From positions 12,413,001-12,477,000 of the forward strand of contig NC_079885.1 in NCBI RefSeq assembly GCF_029227915.1: a stretch of DNA of 64,000 nt. The letters run 5' to 3'. The notes under the pieces are model-generated. The model was not told where the DNA came from and did not search any database. It was given only the letters and a program-made list of their open reading frames with translations. This document shows, piece by piece, positions 42,083 to 53,768 of the stretch. Source of the DNA: Hydractinia symbiolongicarpus (Eukaryota > Cnidaria > Hydrozoa > Anthoathecata > Hydractiniidae). Numbering within the stretch: position 1 is the first letter of the stretch; the number at the start of each line of letters is the position of its first letter. A program made the translations under genes and the position numbers.

Positions 42083-42524
42083 TTGGGAAGTCACCTAGCT
42101 ATAGCTCTAGCTATCTGCATATCTGTGTTGCCCATTTTATATAATTCCCAGGATTTTGATCCATGAATTTCAATGTTATATATAGCTATACTCCTAAATT
42201 TGAGAACAGATATAATGCAACGATGATTGATATACTATTAGCTAGCTATAATAGCATGGCGGACAGCGAGAGCTAGCTAGCTGTGACACTTTTTTTAGAA
42301 CACACTTTTCCTGCATGTCTTCTACGACAATAAAATAGCATATCCAAACGTCAATACCATAAAACAAAATTTAAAATTGTATTAGTTTGGGAGAAGAGAA
42401 TACACACAGCACACAGTACGGGAACAGACATGCTACCCTGAAGATGACCAAGAAAAGCTATCTGCCGCGTTCTTTATGCTCGCAACGCAACAACGCACCT
42501 TACGTTGCTTCTTGTCCCACGTGT
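42083..42524. other. Non-coding stretch before the 1,017-bp element
   Basis: Contains several TAGCTATA/AGCTAGCT words near 42100-42285 and no recognisable gene. Confidence 0.4.
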
Positions 42525-42530
42525 CTTTTG

Positions 42531-43547
42531 TATCAGGGGGGGATCGGTGCCACATTCCGGCAATCATTTTGGTCGGCGTTTTATCAGGTCGGCGGTCGTT
42601 TCGGCGGACGTTTCGATGACCCGGCGGTCGTTTTTCTGCGCTGCTCGAGGTCGACGATGTTTTTGGCCGTTTGTTTCTATGATCCTGCGATGTTTTAGGC
42701 CGGTGTATCAATAACCGAGGTGTTCTTGGTGTAATAAAGTCCGGGGGTGTTCTTCTCGGCAATTTATTGCCTGGGCGGTCGTTTCGACTTTGCGTTTTCT
42801 CGATAGTTTCACAGCACGGCAAAACACTTTCAAGAGATGATATAGTACTGCGGTGTTTAATGTTTGAATGGTCATTTGGAGGATGGAAACCACCGTTTTT
42901 ATAAGAGCAGAACGAAATGCAGCGGCTGTAAAAAACTCGGGGCCGGTCAAAAATTTATTGAAGCCTCGTTTTGAATAATTTGTATAATATTTTACAGAAT
43001 GAAGGAAAGAAAAACAGAATGAATTAGAGTTGGAACAAGATAGTTGTGTTTAGATTTCCACTTGTTTGGGTTTTTTGGTAAGTTTTTTATATACCTTTGT
43101 ACCTTCCGTACAAAGGTACTTTCTAACCTACAGGAATAAGTTGTTCTGCAAAATACCAACGTTATTTTACCGACGACCTGCACCGCCTCTCGTCCCAGCG
43201 CCTCTTTTACCTCCGCCGAATTTTCCTTTGCGGTGATCCAGTCAATTGACTCTACACAGAGCGACCCAGGTCGGTACTTCAGTCGAGTGCCCCGTCGTCT
43301 CAGTAAGGTGCCAGGAAGGAGCAAGGCGGTATTATTAATGGATTTATTTAATATAGCGAAATTATTCATTTCCTTAAAAGGGTGGTCCCGCTGGATAATA
43401 AAAACAATGGTCAAAATGACCGCCGATATCACGTAGCAGCGCAAAAAAACGACCGTCGGGTCATCGAAACGTCCGCCGAAACGTCTGCCAACCTGATAAA
43501 CGCCGATCAAAATGATTGCCGGAATGTGGCACCGATCCCCTCTGATA
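42531..43547. mobile_element. GC-rich 1,017-bp DNA transposon with 6-bp CTTTTG target duplication
   Basis: CTTTTG copies (42525-42530 and 43548-43553) bound inverted termini of about 115 bp. These begin TATCAGRGGGGATCGGTGCC and continue with CGGCGGTCGTTTCGGCGGAC-type words. The ends are far richer in CG than the surroundings. The interior has an antisense-strand open stretch (about 43440-42992) of 221 codons including terminal sequence, without a recognised domain. A 6-bp duplication is used by few superfamilies (for example IS3EU-like or Dada); I cannot decide between them. Confidence 0.8.
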
Positions 43548-43757
43548 CTTTTGACACCTGAACCATTTTGCGGCGGCAACACGAGATTGACTGTCTCCTC
43601 TGTGTGTCGCTGCTGGAGGGTGAGGGCAGTAATAATACAGTTGGCTCTATAACTCAAATAGCTACGGGGAATCAGAAATCGTTCGAGTTAGGGGAGTTCG
43701 AGTAATAGAGAGTTTGGAAATTTATCATGGTTTTTCTATTTTATGTAGGATTGTAAC

Positions 43758-43804
43758 AAAATCTTTCTGTAAGCTGTATGGAATAAAGCTTACAGAAAGA
43801 TTTT
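43758..43804. other. Perfect hairpin, 18-bp arms, 11-base loop
   Basis: AAAATCTTTCTGTAAGCT (43758-43775) is exactly complementary to 43787-43804. The loop contains GTATGGAATAA, and TGTATGGAAT recurs just downstream. It lies in the pogo-like remnant. It could be a small foldback or an RNA hairpin. Confidence 0.7.
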
Positions 43805-44135
43805 ATGCTGTATGGAATTCTTTTAAATATTGTGATTTTAGCCACTTAGTGACTTCATCATTTCTTTTCCAAAATTTGAAAAAATGCTGAGATGTTTGAG
43901 GATGTTAATGGCTTTCATTTCAGCACTTCTTCAGTCGTTGGTTGGGTGATTATATCCTCGTCTTCTGTAACTCTTTTAAAATTAAAGTTTTGTATTTAAT
44001 TTTGCAGGACTTTTTTTCGGCTCGACGTTTTGTCCCAGCAACAGACGCTATGATTATGAAATTTCAAAACGATAGGATAATGTTTACGTTTTGTTCAAAT
44101 GACATTCGAACAATCATTGGAATCACCTAAGGCCT

Positions 44136-45988
44136 CCCAGCCGGCACAAGACGTCTTTAAGACGTCTTAAGATGTCTTTTTTAAATATTCTGTTAGAAAA
44201 CGCTATTGAGATGTCTTCATTGCATCTTCTTAAGAAGATCTTTCAAAAGACATCTTTTAAACGTCTTTTGAAAGTAAATAAATTCGAATCTTGTAGTATA
44301 CGCATTTTAGATGTCTTTTAGGATATCTTTAAAAGACTTCTTTTAAAAGACATCTAAAAGTTATCTAAAATATATCTTTTAAAAGACGTCTTTCTCTTCT
44401 TGCTATAATGCATCTAAAACGCGTCTTTTTATATGAAAAATTCGATTTAAAAAGACGAGGTGCTCGCAAACTTAGTTAGCATGTTTATTTTTTTCGGAAA
44501 TCAATTTTTTACGAAATTGAAAGTGGTAACCGTCACTTGCAATTATTTTTAAATACTAATGTATTTTGGCGAGCCTTCATAATACGTTTTCATTTCAATA
44601 CGTCGTAATTTTGTTTTCCTGCACCCCCCTGGCGGATATTCTTTGACAATTGATCATCGGAACATTCAATAAAAATTGGCGGTATTTTAATGACAGCATC
44701 TGCGGGACACCTGTTGTTTAAAAGTAAGTACTTTTGTTTGTGATTCTCGGTAAATTAATTTATAAAATTATAATAGGTAAGTGTATTAGCTGATGTATTC
44801 AATTGTTACCCTTCTACAAATGGTGTGTTTTCTGACTACGTGTCTATGAAAATTTATTTAGAAATAAGCTATTATTTTCTCTCTCTCTCAAAGATGCGAA
44901 TGAGCAAGAAATGCGACACATATTGGGACCAAGCTGCCAAACGCTCCCAGTTAGAGGATCATGTGGGGTACATTAAAAGTATAAACAAAAGAAAAGCCCT
45001 TTCGATTTTACTCATTTATGAATGACATTTATACATTTAATATTTTTCCTTTTGTTTTTTTGAACTGACTTCTTTATTATTTGAAATATTTATTTTGTTT
45101 ATTTTGGCCTTGCAAGCGTTACGACGAATTTCAACTACTAGCAATGTTCACAGAATTTTTAAAGTGATTCTTCCCTATGGCTTAAGCTTAATATGGTTAA
45201 GATTTTTTCGATTACAGTTCCAATTTATGCTTTACATAGCATGCTTCATTTAAAAACTGACGTAGAAACTAGTGTACATCTCTACACATGGATAAGTTCA
45301 TAAGGTAGAATTCGTAATACAGAAGATTTTAATAATTAGAATTTGTAAATATGATTATGAATGATTTAATTGTATAGTGTTTATTATAAATAATATTTTA
45401 TTTATTTATTTCCGGTTATATTTGCTTACTGTAATTGTAATATATATTTATTTTTTAAATTGTCAATACGAATTTGATTTAAAAAGTTCAAAATATTTTT
45501 ATCGCAAAGTATTTGACGTCTTTGGTATCGTTATTTCTTCAATTTATTAAAAATATACGCTTCAACGTTAACATACAAAAACGTCTTAAATTAAATTTAT
45601 TTTATAACATGCCTATTTTTTCTAAAAGGTTAAATAAAAAAACAATAAAAACCAAGGAAGACGTCTTATAGATAGATAAAAGATGTCTTTCTAAAGATGC
45701 ATTTAAAAAGTTGCATTAAAGATGCATTTTAGTCGCTGCTACATCTGTAAAAAATCTAAAAGATGCGTCGTAAAAAAATTTCTTAAAAACATTTAAAAGG
45801 CGTCTTTGGAAAGACGTCTTTTAAAAGATGTCTAAAAGAGATCTTTTGAAACGGATCTTTAAAAAGACCTCTTTTAGAGGCTTAAAAAGATGCATTATAG
45901 ACGGACAAATCAGCGCTAAAAAAGACGTCTTTTAGAATTGCGAAAGATATCTAAAAGACGTCTTTTAGAACTCTTTGTGCCGGCTGGG
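44136..45988 (+). mobile_element. 1,853-bp GACGTC-rich element, copy 1
   Basis: It starts CCCAGCCGGCACAAGACGTC and ends with the inverted TTTGTGCCGGCTGGG. Both subterminal regions (about 250-350 bp each) are packed with AAGACGTCTT and AAGATGTCTT-type palindromes. A CT dinucleotide flanks each end (44134-44135, 45989-45990). The central part has one short ORF (44825-45025, 66 codons) of unknown nature. Copy 2, inverted, is at 46349-48201 and has exactly the same length. Confidence 0.9.
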
Positions 45989-46348
45989 CTCTTAAACATT
46001 CGAATCGTCAAATAAAGCGATAAAGAAGCTGCTAATGTCATTGGAATCGTTTAAAGTCCTAGATATATGTCGCGTAGTTCGAGTTATAGAGAGGAAATAC
46101 GCTTAGGCGCAAAAATAATTGTTCGAGTTAAGGAGGTTTTCGAGTTACGCAGGTTCGAGTAAGAGAGAGTTTTTTAGGAGAGTTCATTAGGAAATCTCCG
46201 TTCGTGCCAGCAAATTTGTGCAAGTTAAGGGGAGATAAGAGTAATAGAGATTCGAGTTTTAGAAAGTACACTGTAAATACTTTTTTTTTTCTATGCGAAT
46301 ATGCAATGTGGTTATATCGCATTGTAAACCAACAAGCAAGTGTCAATT
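45989..46348. other. 360-base spacer between the inverted 1,853-bp copies
   Basis: Mostly the right end of the pogo-like remnant (to 46273), followed by 75 bases of host sequence. Confidence 0.7.
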
Positions 46349-48201
46349 CCCAGCCGGCACAAAGAGTTCTAAAAGACGTCTTTTAGATATCTTTCGCAAT
46401 TCTAAAAGACGTCTTTTTTAGCGCTGATTTGTCCGTCTATAATGCATCTTTTTAAGCCTCTAAAAGAGGTCTTTTTAAAGATCCGTTTCAAAAGATCTCT
46501 TTTAGACATCTTTTAAAAGACGTCTTTCCAAAGACGCCTTTTAAATGTTTTTAAGAAATTTTTTTACGACGCATCTTTTAGATTTTTTACAGATGTAGCA
46601 GCGACTAAAATGCATCTTTAATGCAACTTTTTAAATGCATCTTTAGAAAGACATCTTTTATCTATCTATAAGACGTCTTCCTTGGTTTTTATTGTTTTTT
46701 TATTTAACCTTTTAGAAAAAATAGGCATGTTATAAAATAAATTTAATTTAAGACGTTTTTGTATGTTAACGTTGAAGCGTATATTTTTAATAAATTGAAG
46801 AAATAACGATACCAAAGACGTCAAATACTTTGCGATAAAAATATTTTGAACTTTTTAAATCAAATTCGTATTGACAATTTAAAAAATAAATATATATTAC
46901 AATTACAGTAAGCAAATATAACCGGAAATAAATAAATAAAATATTATTTATAATAAACACTATACAATTAAATCATTCATAATCATATTTACAAATTCTA
47001 ATTATTAAAATCTTCTGTATTACGAATTCTACCTTATGAACTTATCCATGTGTAGAGATGTACACTAGTTTCTACGTCAGTTTTTAAATGAAGCATGCTA
47101 TGTAAAGCATAAATTGGAACTGTAATCGAAAAAATCTTAACCATATTAAGCTTAAGCCATAGGGAAGAATCACTTTAAAAATTCTGTGAACATTGCTAGT
47201 AGTTGAAATTCGTCGTAACGCTTGCAAGGCCAAAATAAACAAAATAAATATTTCAAATAATAAAGAAGTCAGTTCAAAAAAACAAAAGGAAAAATATTAA
47301 ATGTATAAATGTCATTCATAAATGAGTAAAATCGAAAGGGCTTTTCTTTTGTTTATACTTTTAATGTACCCCACATGATCCTCTAACTGGGAGCGTTTGG
47401 CAGCTTGGTCCCAATATGTGTCGCATTTCTTGCTCATTCGCATCTTTGAGAGAGAGAGAAAATAATAGCTTATTTCTAAATAAATTTTCATAGACACGTA
47501 GTCAGAAAACACACCATTTGTAGAAGGGTAACAATTGAATACATCAGCTAATACACTTACCTATTATAATTTTATAAATTAATTTACCGAGAATCACAAA
47601 CAAAAGTACTTACTTTTAAACAACAGGTGTCCCGCAGATGCTGTCATTAAAATACCGCCAATTTTTATTGAATGTTCCGATGATCAATTGTCAAAGAATA
47701 TCCGCCAGGGGGGTGCAGGAAAACAAAATTACGACGTATTGAAATGAAAACGTATTATGAAGGCTCGCCAAAATACATTAGTATTTAAAAATAATTGCAA
47801 GTGACGGTTACCACTTTCAATTTCGTAAAAAATTGATTTCCGAAAAAAATAAACATGCTAACTAAGTTTGCGAGCACCTCGTCTTTTTAAATCGAATTTT
47901 TCATATAAAAAGACGCGTTTTAGATGCATTATAGCAAGAAGAGAAAGACGTCTTTTAAAAGATATATTTTAGATAACTTTTAGATGTCTTTTAAAAGAAG
48001 TCTTTTAAAGATATCCTAAAAGACATCTAAAATGCGTATACTACAAGATTCGAATTTATTTACTTTCAAAAGACGTTTAAAAGATGTCTTTTGAAAGATC
48101 TTCTTAAGAAGATGCAATAAAGACATCTCAATAGCGTTTTCTAACAGAATATTTAAAAAAGACATCTTAAGACGTCTTAAAGACGTCTTGTGCCGGCTGG
48201 G
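46349..48201 (-). mobile_element. 1,853-bp GACGTC-rich element, copy 2 (inverted)
   Basis: This is the reverse complement of copy 1 over its whole length. It contains the same 66-codon ORF (47312-47512, minus) without change. One visible base difference lies about 85 bases from the outer end (T for C). TT flanks both sides (46347-46348, 48202-48203). Together with copy 1 it forms a 4.07-kb inverted arrangement able to fold into a very long stem. Confidence 0.9.
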
Positions 48202-48203
48202 TT

Positions 48204-49732
48204 AACGAAACAAATTGTTGCACCAGATTTGATTTGTGATTTTATGCGATATAACCTTTTTTATTGTATAGAATGATTCGGCTTATGATTCGAGCTCTTT
48301 GATACACAACCTTGATCACAGGGCCTGTAGCGTTGTTTGATATGAGAGGGTAAAATGTGTTTCATCCTCATATCAAAAAACGCCACAGATACTAGGATCG
48401 AGGTTGCTTTGAAGCACACTGATTTGACGATTCGAAGAACTGATTTAATGTCCCTCCTCGTCGACTTGATAAACCGAATTATAGCACATTGATTCCGCTT
48501 CATACCATGCATCAGAAATTTCCCACTGTCTGGTGGAGAATTCAAACTATTGTAAGGGACGTTGTGTGGGTAAAAGATGACCTAAGAAGAAAAAAAGGTT
48601 TCATCGCCCGCACAGGTCTTTTTTCTAATACCGCTTTCTAGCTCAGATAGTGATATTAATCAACGATAAAATCAAAGCCTTTGACATTGATATCGACACA
48701 GTGGAGAAGTTAACTCTCTTACTAATGACGTCAATCGAGACAAATGCCAGCATGATACAGCGTATTGGATTAACATATTTTTTTAATGTTATTTCGCCGT
48801 TATAACGTAGCATCTAGAAATAGGTTATAGCATACATTTAGGTTTAGCTAGAGTAGTTAAAAATAACAGGAAGAAGACTGTAGTTGTCTTTTCTACAAGT
48901 CCCTAAATGCTAAAGTCGTCCCCAGAGCTTCTTTCTCGCTTTTTTATATGCATGCTTCCCGGCGCGAAAGAATAATTACACTTCTTTCGTAAACATAACA
49001 TCATATACAAGGTGTTTCTATTTCTATCATTTTCGACCGCAGAGCACTTTGAATTAAACCTCGAAAGTACAATAATACAAAGAGCTCTGGGGACGAGAAT
49101 GTATTTCTATATGTCCCAAGTAAGGCAAAAATACATAAAGTGCGACGATTTATTTAGCGATCACAAACCATCCTGTTCCTAACATTTTGACGTCCATAGT
49201 AAAAGAGAAACTAACACCTTGAGAAACTCTCGCTGTTGTAGTTTTTTATGGTAAGTTGTCTATTGATCTAAATGACTGCATTTTATGCAAACTACATTTT
49301 ATTGTGTGTATTTAGTTCAAGCTAAATTTGTGAAATTACTAACTAGCTTTATATATAGTTTACCCTGCTAGCCACAACCCAGGAAACAATATCTGGGATT
49401 TTTTTGTTTTTAAGGTTTATCTTAAAATGGGCAAACAGCATTACCTTGCCAGTGCTCAAAGGTTTTACTTTAGCAGGGGTGTAGGCCGAGTAACCAATGT
49501 CAAAAATGTGATAGCTACACTGTTTGTATTATGAAACAACCCACTCCACCACCTTTTATTCAGCCAAAAAAGTCTGAAATATGCCTATATCAACAAAAAT
49601 TGCACCTAACCAAATAGCCTAAGATCTTAAGTAATAAGTCTGCTGTGAACATTGCCCAATGCATGTTACTTAGCTATATAAATAAAATCTTGATAATAGA
49701 TGCTTAAATTTTTTAGTGGTAAGCTCTTCATT
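48204..49732. other. Non-coding stretch with a small inverted repeat
   Basis: No gene is recognised. CGTCCCCAGAGCTTCTTT near 48917 and its inverted partner AAAGAGCTCTGGGGACG near 49079-49097 could be the ends of a 180-bp MITE. No convincing target duplication is present. Confidence 0.45.
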
Positions 49733-50172
49733 GAGGGTGACGATAAGCCTTAAAAAGTGCAGGCGTTTTCAGGCGAGTTCGACGTTTTGAAAAAAAAATC
49801 AAGTATTCACCCGAAAAAACCAGCATAGGCCCGAACAATGCCTGAAAAAACAAACAACAACAGACACTAATATGATTAAAAAAAAACTATAATAATTAAA
49901 ACAAACCCACTATGTGGTATCGAAGTTCTTAAAAGAATTGTTTTTGATGGTTTTTGATAAAGTTTACTTTATAAATAACTTTATAAATAACTCAAGCGCC
50001 TTCTTCCCAACTATCGTCCTCATGGTTTGTTACAAAGAATTGCATTTCAGGAATGTTCTGGGCGAGTTCAGGAAAGTGCGGGCAGTTTCGGGGGACAACC
50101 GCCAATTTTTTTTGAAAAGTCGCCCGGATTTGCCTGTATATATGCAGGCGTTTGCGGCTTATCGTTACCCTC
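49733..50172. mobile_element. 440-bp inverted-repeat element (GAGGGTRACGATAAGCC ends)
   Basis: GAGGGTGACGATAAGCC at 49733-49749 and its inverted match (one mismatch) at 50156-50172 are followed inward on both sides by GCAGGCGTTT-type words. No coding content is visible, and the target duplication is unclear (TT possible). Confidence 0.55.
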
Positions 50173-50410
50173 TTTTGGTCCAGCCATCTGTCTGGCAGGA
50201 AAAAAGATGGATATACTAGGTGAAGCAAGGTTATGTTCAGTCTATTTCTCTTTGTGCGTGAGACTGGGGTTTGATATTCCCCTTCGCGACGATTCAATAT
50301 GGGCAAGTGAATGTAACCAGGTTAAACTTACTTATGTTACTTATAACTTTTGAAGTTGTAGCTTCACACCTGTCATGGACGACCGACATCAGTCACTTCT
50401 TCCTCTTCTT

Positions 50411-51770
50411 CTATACTCCATCTGTAAAGAGAGGAGGATGAGGGTTAGATCGAACTACAGTGACTATACTGTTTTCTGAGGCTTTATTTGTCCCGAGGAT
50501 CAGAGGTTCATCCGGCAGTGTTTTGAGAAACTTGTCGAGGGCTGTTTTAAACTTTAAACATGAAGTGTTGCTTCTTAGAGACTTGGGCAGGGCATTGAAG
50601 GTTCTTGGAACTTGATAACGGAAGCTGTTGTGTACTTTAGCAAAGCTTGTGAAATTGTTCAGCACCGGTGGTAGTTTAAAGAGACATCCTTTTCTTTGTG
50701 TTGCATGGGTTTGCATGGGTAGGTGAAGGTTTGGGACAATGTCTTCAGCTATTCTCCAACTGTATATGGCTTGATAGCGTTCACGTTGTCGTTGTAACAA
50801 GTACAATTTGAGCTGTTTAAGTGCATTGTTGTAAGTCATCCTGTGTACACAGTTGACCTTTTTCAGGTAGCTCCATTGCAGAGCTTGATTTGTCCTTTAC
50901 TAGCAGGAGACCAGAGTTGAAAGGAGTGCTCGAGTCTAGGGATGACAAGGGATTTCCATAGTGGTAGGAAAACTTCTAGTGGTCGCGATCGAAAGACTTG
51001 AAGAATCCAGCTTTTAAGTTGTTTTGTATTTTCTACGATTTTATTTGTATGCGATTTGAAGGTAGCATCATCTGTCATTAGTATTCCAAAATCTTAGGTT
51101 TGTGTTTTTGGTTCGATTTGTGTTGATGCTGTTGTTTTGTACTTTGACTTTGACTTTAGATCTAGGTCTTTTCCATACTGCCAGAGTTCAAACTTTGTAT
51201 TGTTGAACATAATGTTGTTTTGTTAACTCCATTCGTAGACTGGGTTTAGGTCCGCTTGCATTTTTTCAATGTCACTTTCAGAGCTAACCTTCATTGTAAG
51301 TCTTGTATCATCTGCAAAGCTTAAGAGTGATACGTTCTTTACAGAAAGATCAATATCCCCCATAACGATAAGGAAAATGAGCGGCCCAAGCACACTTCCT
51401 TCTGGTACACCAAAGATGACTTTTGTGGTGCGTGAGTGGTGACCTTAACTGAGACGTACTGGGTGAAGGACTTCAGCCATTTGAGTAGTTTGCCTTTGAT
51501 ACCTAAGTTTTCTATCTTTTTAAGGGCTATGTTTATATCGACCTTGTCAAACACTTTTGCGAAATCCAAGTATACAACATCAGCGTTTGAGTTGTTGCAG
51601 AGTATTTGTAGAATGTTGTCGAAATGGTCAAGAAGCTGGCTTAAACAAGACCGTCCAAGCCATGTGAGGGAAATTATGGAGATAGCACATTGTGTGCAAT
51701 GTTGAATGTTGCAGGGAGTTTCTGGTAGACTGCAGACCCTAATTGGATTGGTGTAGCTCAAAATGAGCAT
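50411..51770 (-). mobile_element. Second non-LTR retrotransposon relic, reverse transcriptase
   Basis: Minus-strand frames carry ADVVYLDFAKVFDKVDINIA (RT domain 3, from 51560), then GVPEGSVLGPL-like residues (about 51400) and SFADDTRLTMKVSSESDIEK with the catalytic Asp pair (about 51290-51330). After breaks come SHTNKIVENTKQLKSWIL with IPRLEHSFQLWSP (51078-50880). The C-terminal block is RERYQAIYSWRIAEDIVPNL with SFRYQVPRTFNALP (50840-50411). It belongs to a different lineage from the 6-7 kb copy. Several frameshifts; no endonuclease domain or tail is visible. Confidence 0.85.
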
Positions 51771-53768
51771 TAAATACTCTAGGACTCCCCATCTAAGCCA
51801 TGGCCCTTCCTGGAAACAGTAGACAGAGTATATCCCTTGGTATTTGTGAGGCTAGGTAAAATTTGCTTACTGTATTTTGCTAGTTAGAATCCAATGAATT
51901 TAAAACTTGGCATTCTAAAACTGCTCACGCCAACTGTTCAGGGTATGGTAAATCTTTTGGTAATGAGTGATCTGTGAGTGAGTTGGCTTTATTTAGGGTT
52001 CTGAACGGACTTGAAATAATAAAGTTTTTATTGTGAACTTTTCTAAAACATAGAATCTCTTCATAACAAATTCCAAAATAAAACAAAAAACACGTCTCTT
52101 CCGAAATTCAATATGGCTACAATCCCCATACCACTGATCGTTGGGGAAGGGTTGCTGCCAATTTGACCTTATGCCTAGAAACCATTTAAAGTGATTAGAA
52201 ACCTGCAAACACTGCAGAATTTTTGTCTTTGTCATCTTCTATCTTTATTCTATTCTAGCTATATGACATGTTTCTATTCGAAACATCTCCACAAAGTAGC
52301 ATATATAAAACATTTTGTTAATATTGATTTTGGTGTGTGAATTATGTTTTTCTCTAAAAAAGGTTTTACAGAGTTTAATAATTTTTTTTAAGAAAATCAA
52401 CAAATTGTATTTTTCCCATTTCTATTCTGTTTTCAAGTAAAAATGTTAGCTGTTGCAAGGGAAGTTTTTTTTCCAGGAATCAGTAACCGTAAAATTAAGC
52501 AGCTCACAGAGCTCACGACTGAAAGATTACCAATCCCAACTGTTCAGGTCGAGCAGTTATTTCTTGCTAGCTATTCTTACAGACAGGCTTGTCATACAAA
52601 TGTTCTACATAACACCTTTAGATGGGGGTGTAAAACATGCATTTTCAAAGTAAAAATACACATTAGAAGTCATAATTAAACAGAACATAAGCAAATATAA
52701 TAACACATTAAATATAGCTATTGCAGAAATTCTTCCAGTCGGATTGTCAGATGTACCACTTTTAAATCCGCATTGCATATTTCCTCGCCCATACCACAAT
52801 TACGTGAAGTTATCACAACAGTGGAAATCCACAATTGTTTGCTTCTTTGCTTCAAAATTAAATTTAAAGGGAATACGTTTGGATTTTAAATTCTCTGGTG
52901 GTGTTTTTGTCACAATGAATTGTATCAGACTTTAACCATTTTTCACATGAACCAATAGAAAACATTTTGCCAAGACGAAATTGGACCACTTGAAAAGACG
53001 AAAGTATATTTATATTTTATTCATGCGAAATATAGGTTGTATGGATTTTTGCAATTACCTATAGCACATGATTTGCTGCAAATACAGGCAAGATTGGGTA
53101 TCCGAAATAAAAATAACAAGAATTACTTATGACACATATCCTGTTGGCTTATTACTACAAGGCTTCCATATCATTATTGTCTATATTATCGCATAAACAA
53201 ATTGACTGTCATTACAGGATGGATAGCCTATAATTTCCAAGTGTTTTCGAAGGTATCCACATAGTGCGGAGATGTTTTTCCAATCGTTGTGTATCCAGCT
53301 TGATGTAAGGAAAGGGAGGACATCTCTCCTGTCAATTTTGACCAGAAAACACTCTGGTAGCTAAAGAGTACTCAGTCAGGATTTCTATTTTGTTACTGCG
53401 CACTTTTTTGCATAAAAAAATTAATAAATAAAAATCAAGTTAAAAATTTAATAACAGCCAGCTGTAGGTCAAACATTACTAGTTCTTATAAAAATTGTTA
53501 TTGTACTAAATTATCCTTTTTACAAAAAATATGAAATTAAGAAAAGTTGTTTAAATTTCTACGGGAGTGGAGTTGGTAAATGTATTGCTATTTTTATTAT
53601 GAAGGTCTTATATTGGAATATCCTGTTATTTGAACGTCAAGATATGATCTTAAATGTAAAGGCTGTTATTACATAATCATAAAGTTTTGTGACTTGTTGA
53701 TAATCTGCTCCTGTTTGACCAATATTGGATACTATTTTGTACGATGTAGTTTGATTTTAGTAAAGAAG
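51771..53768. other. Intergenic stretch upstream of the RBM12-like gene
   Basis: Plus-strand ORFs at 52443-52679 and 52744-52935 have some coding-like texture (TELTTERLPIPTVQVEQLFL) but no family I recognise. A possible acceptor (TTTTAG at 53756-53761) lies eight bases before the RBM12-like ATG, suggesting an upstream non-coding exon that I cannot place. Confidence 0.4.

Larger units (their letters stand above)
43638..46273. mobile_element. Pogo/Tigger-like element remnant, interrupted by the 1,853-bp element
   Basis: TA-CAGT at the left (43636) and ACTG-TA at the right (to 46275) enclose inverted ends rich in CTCTAT-ACTCGAA words (TTCGAGTAATAGAGAG and relatives). These are typical of pogo/Tigger-type Tc1-mariner elements. 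The right side has extra copies of TTCGAGTTA near 46120-46170. Copy 1 of the 1,853-bp element sits inside, leaving about 780 bp of pogo-like sequence. No transposase is seen. Confidence 0.6.

Noticed and set aside
42992-43657. 221-codon minus-strand ORF as a transposase
   Set aside because: It runs through the terminal repeat of the 1,017-bp element and no DDE motif or known domain is visible.
44825-45025. 66-codon ORF present identically in both 1,853-bp copies
   Set aside because: Identity is explained by the near-identity of the copies. The sequence lacks a recognised domain, so it is not called a gene.
52443-52935. Two plus-strand ORFs upstream of the RBM12-like gene as host exons
   Set aside because: Some coding-like texture, but no family match and no consistent splice sites between them.
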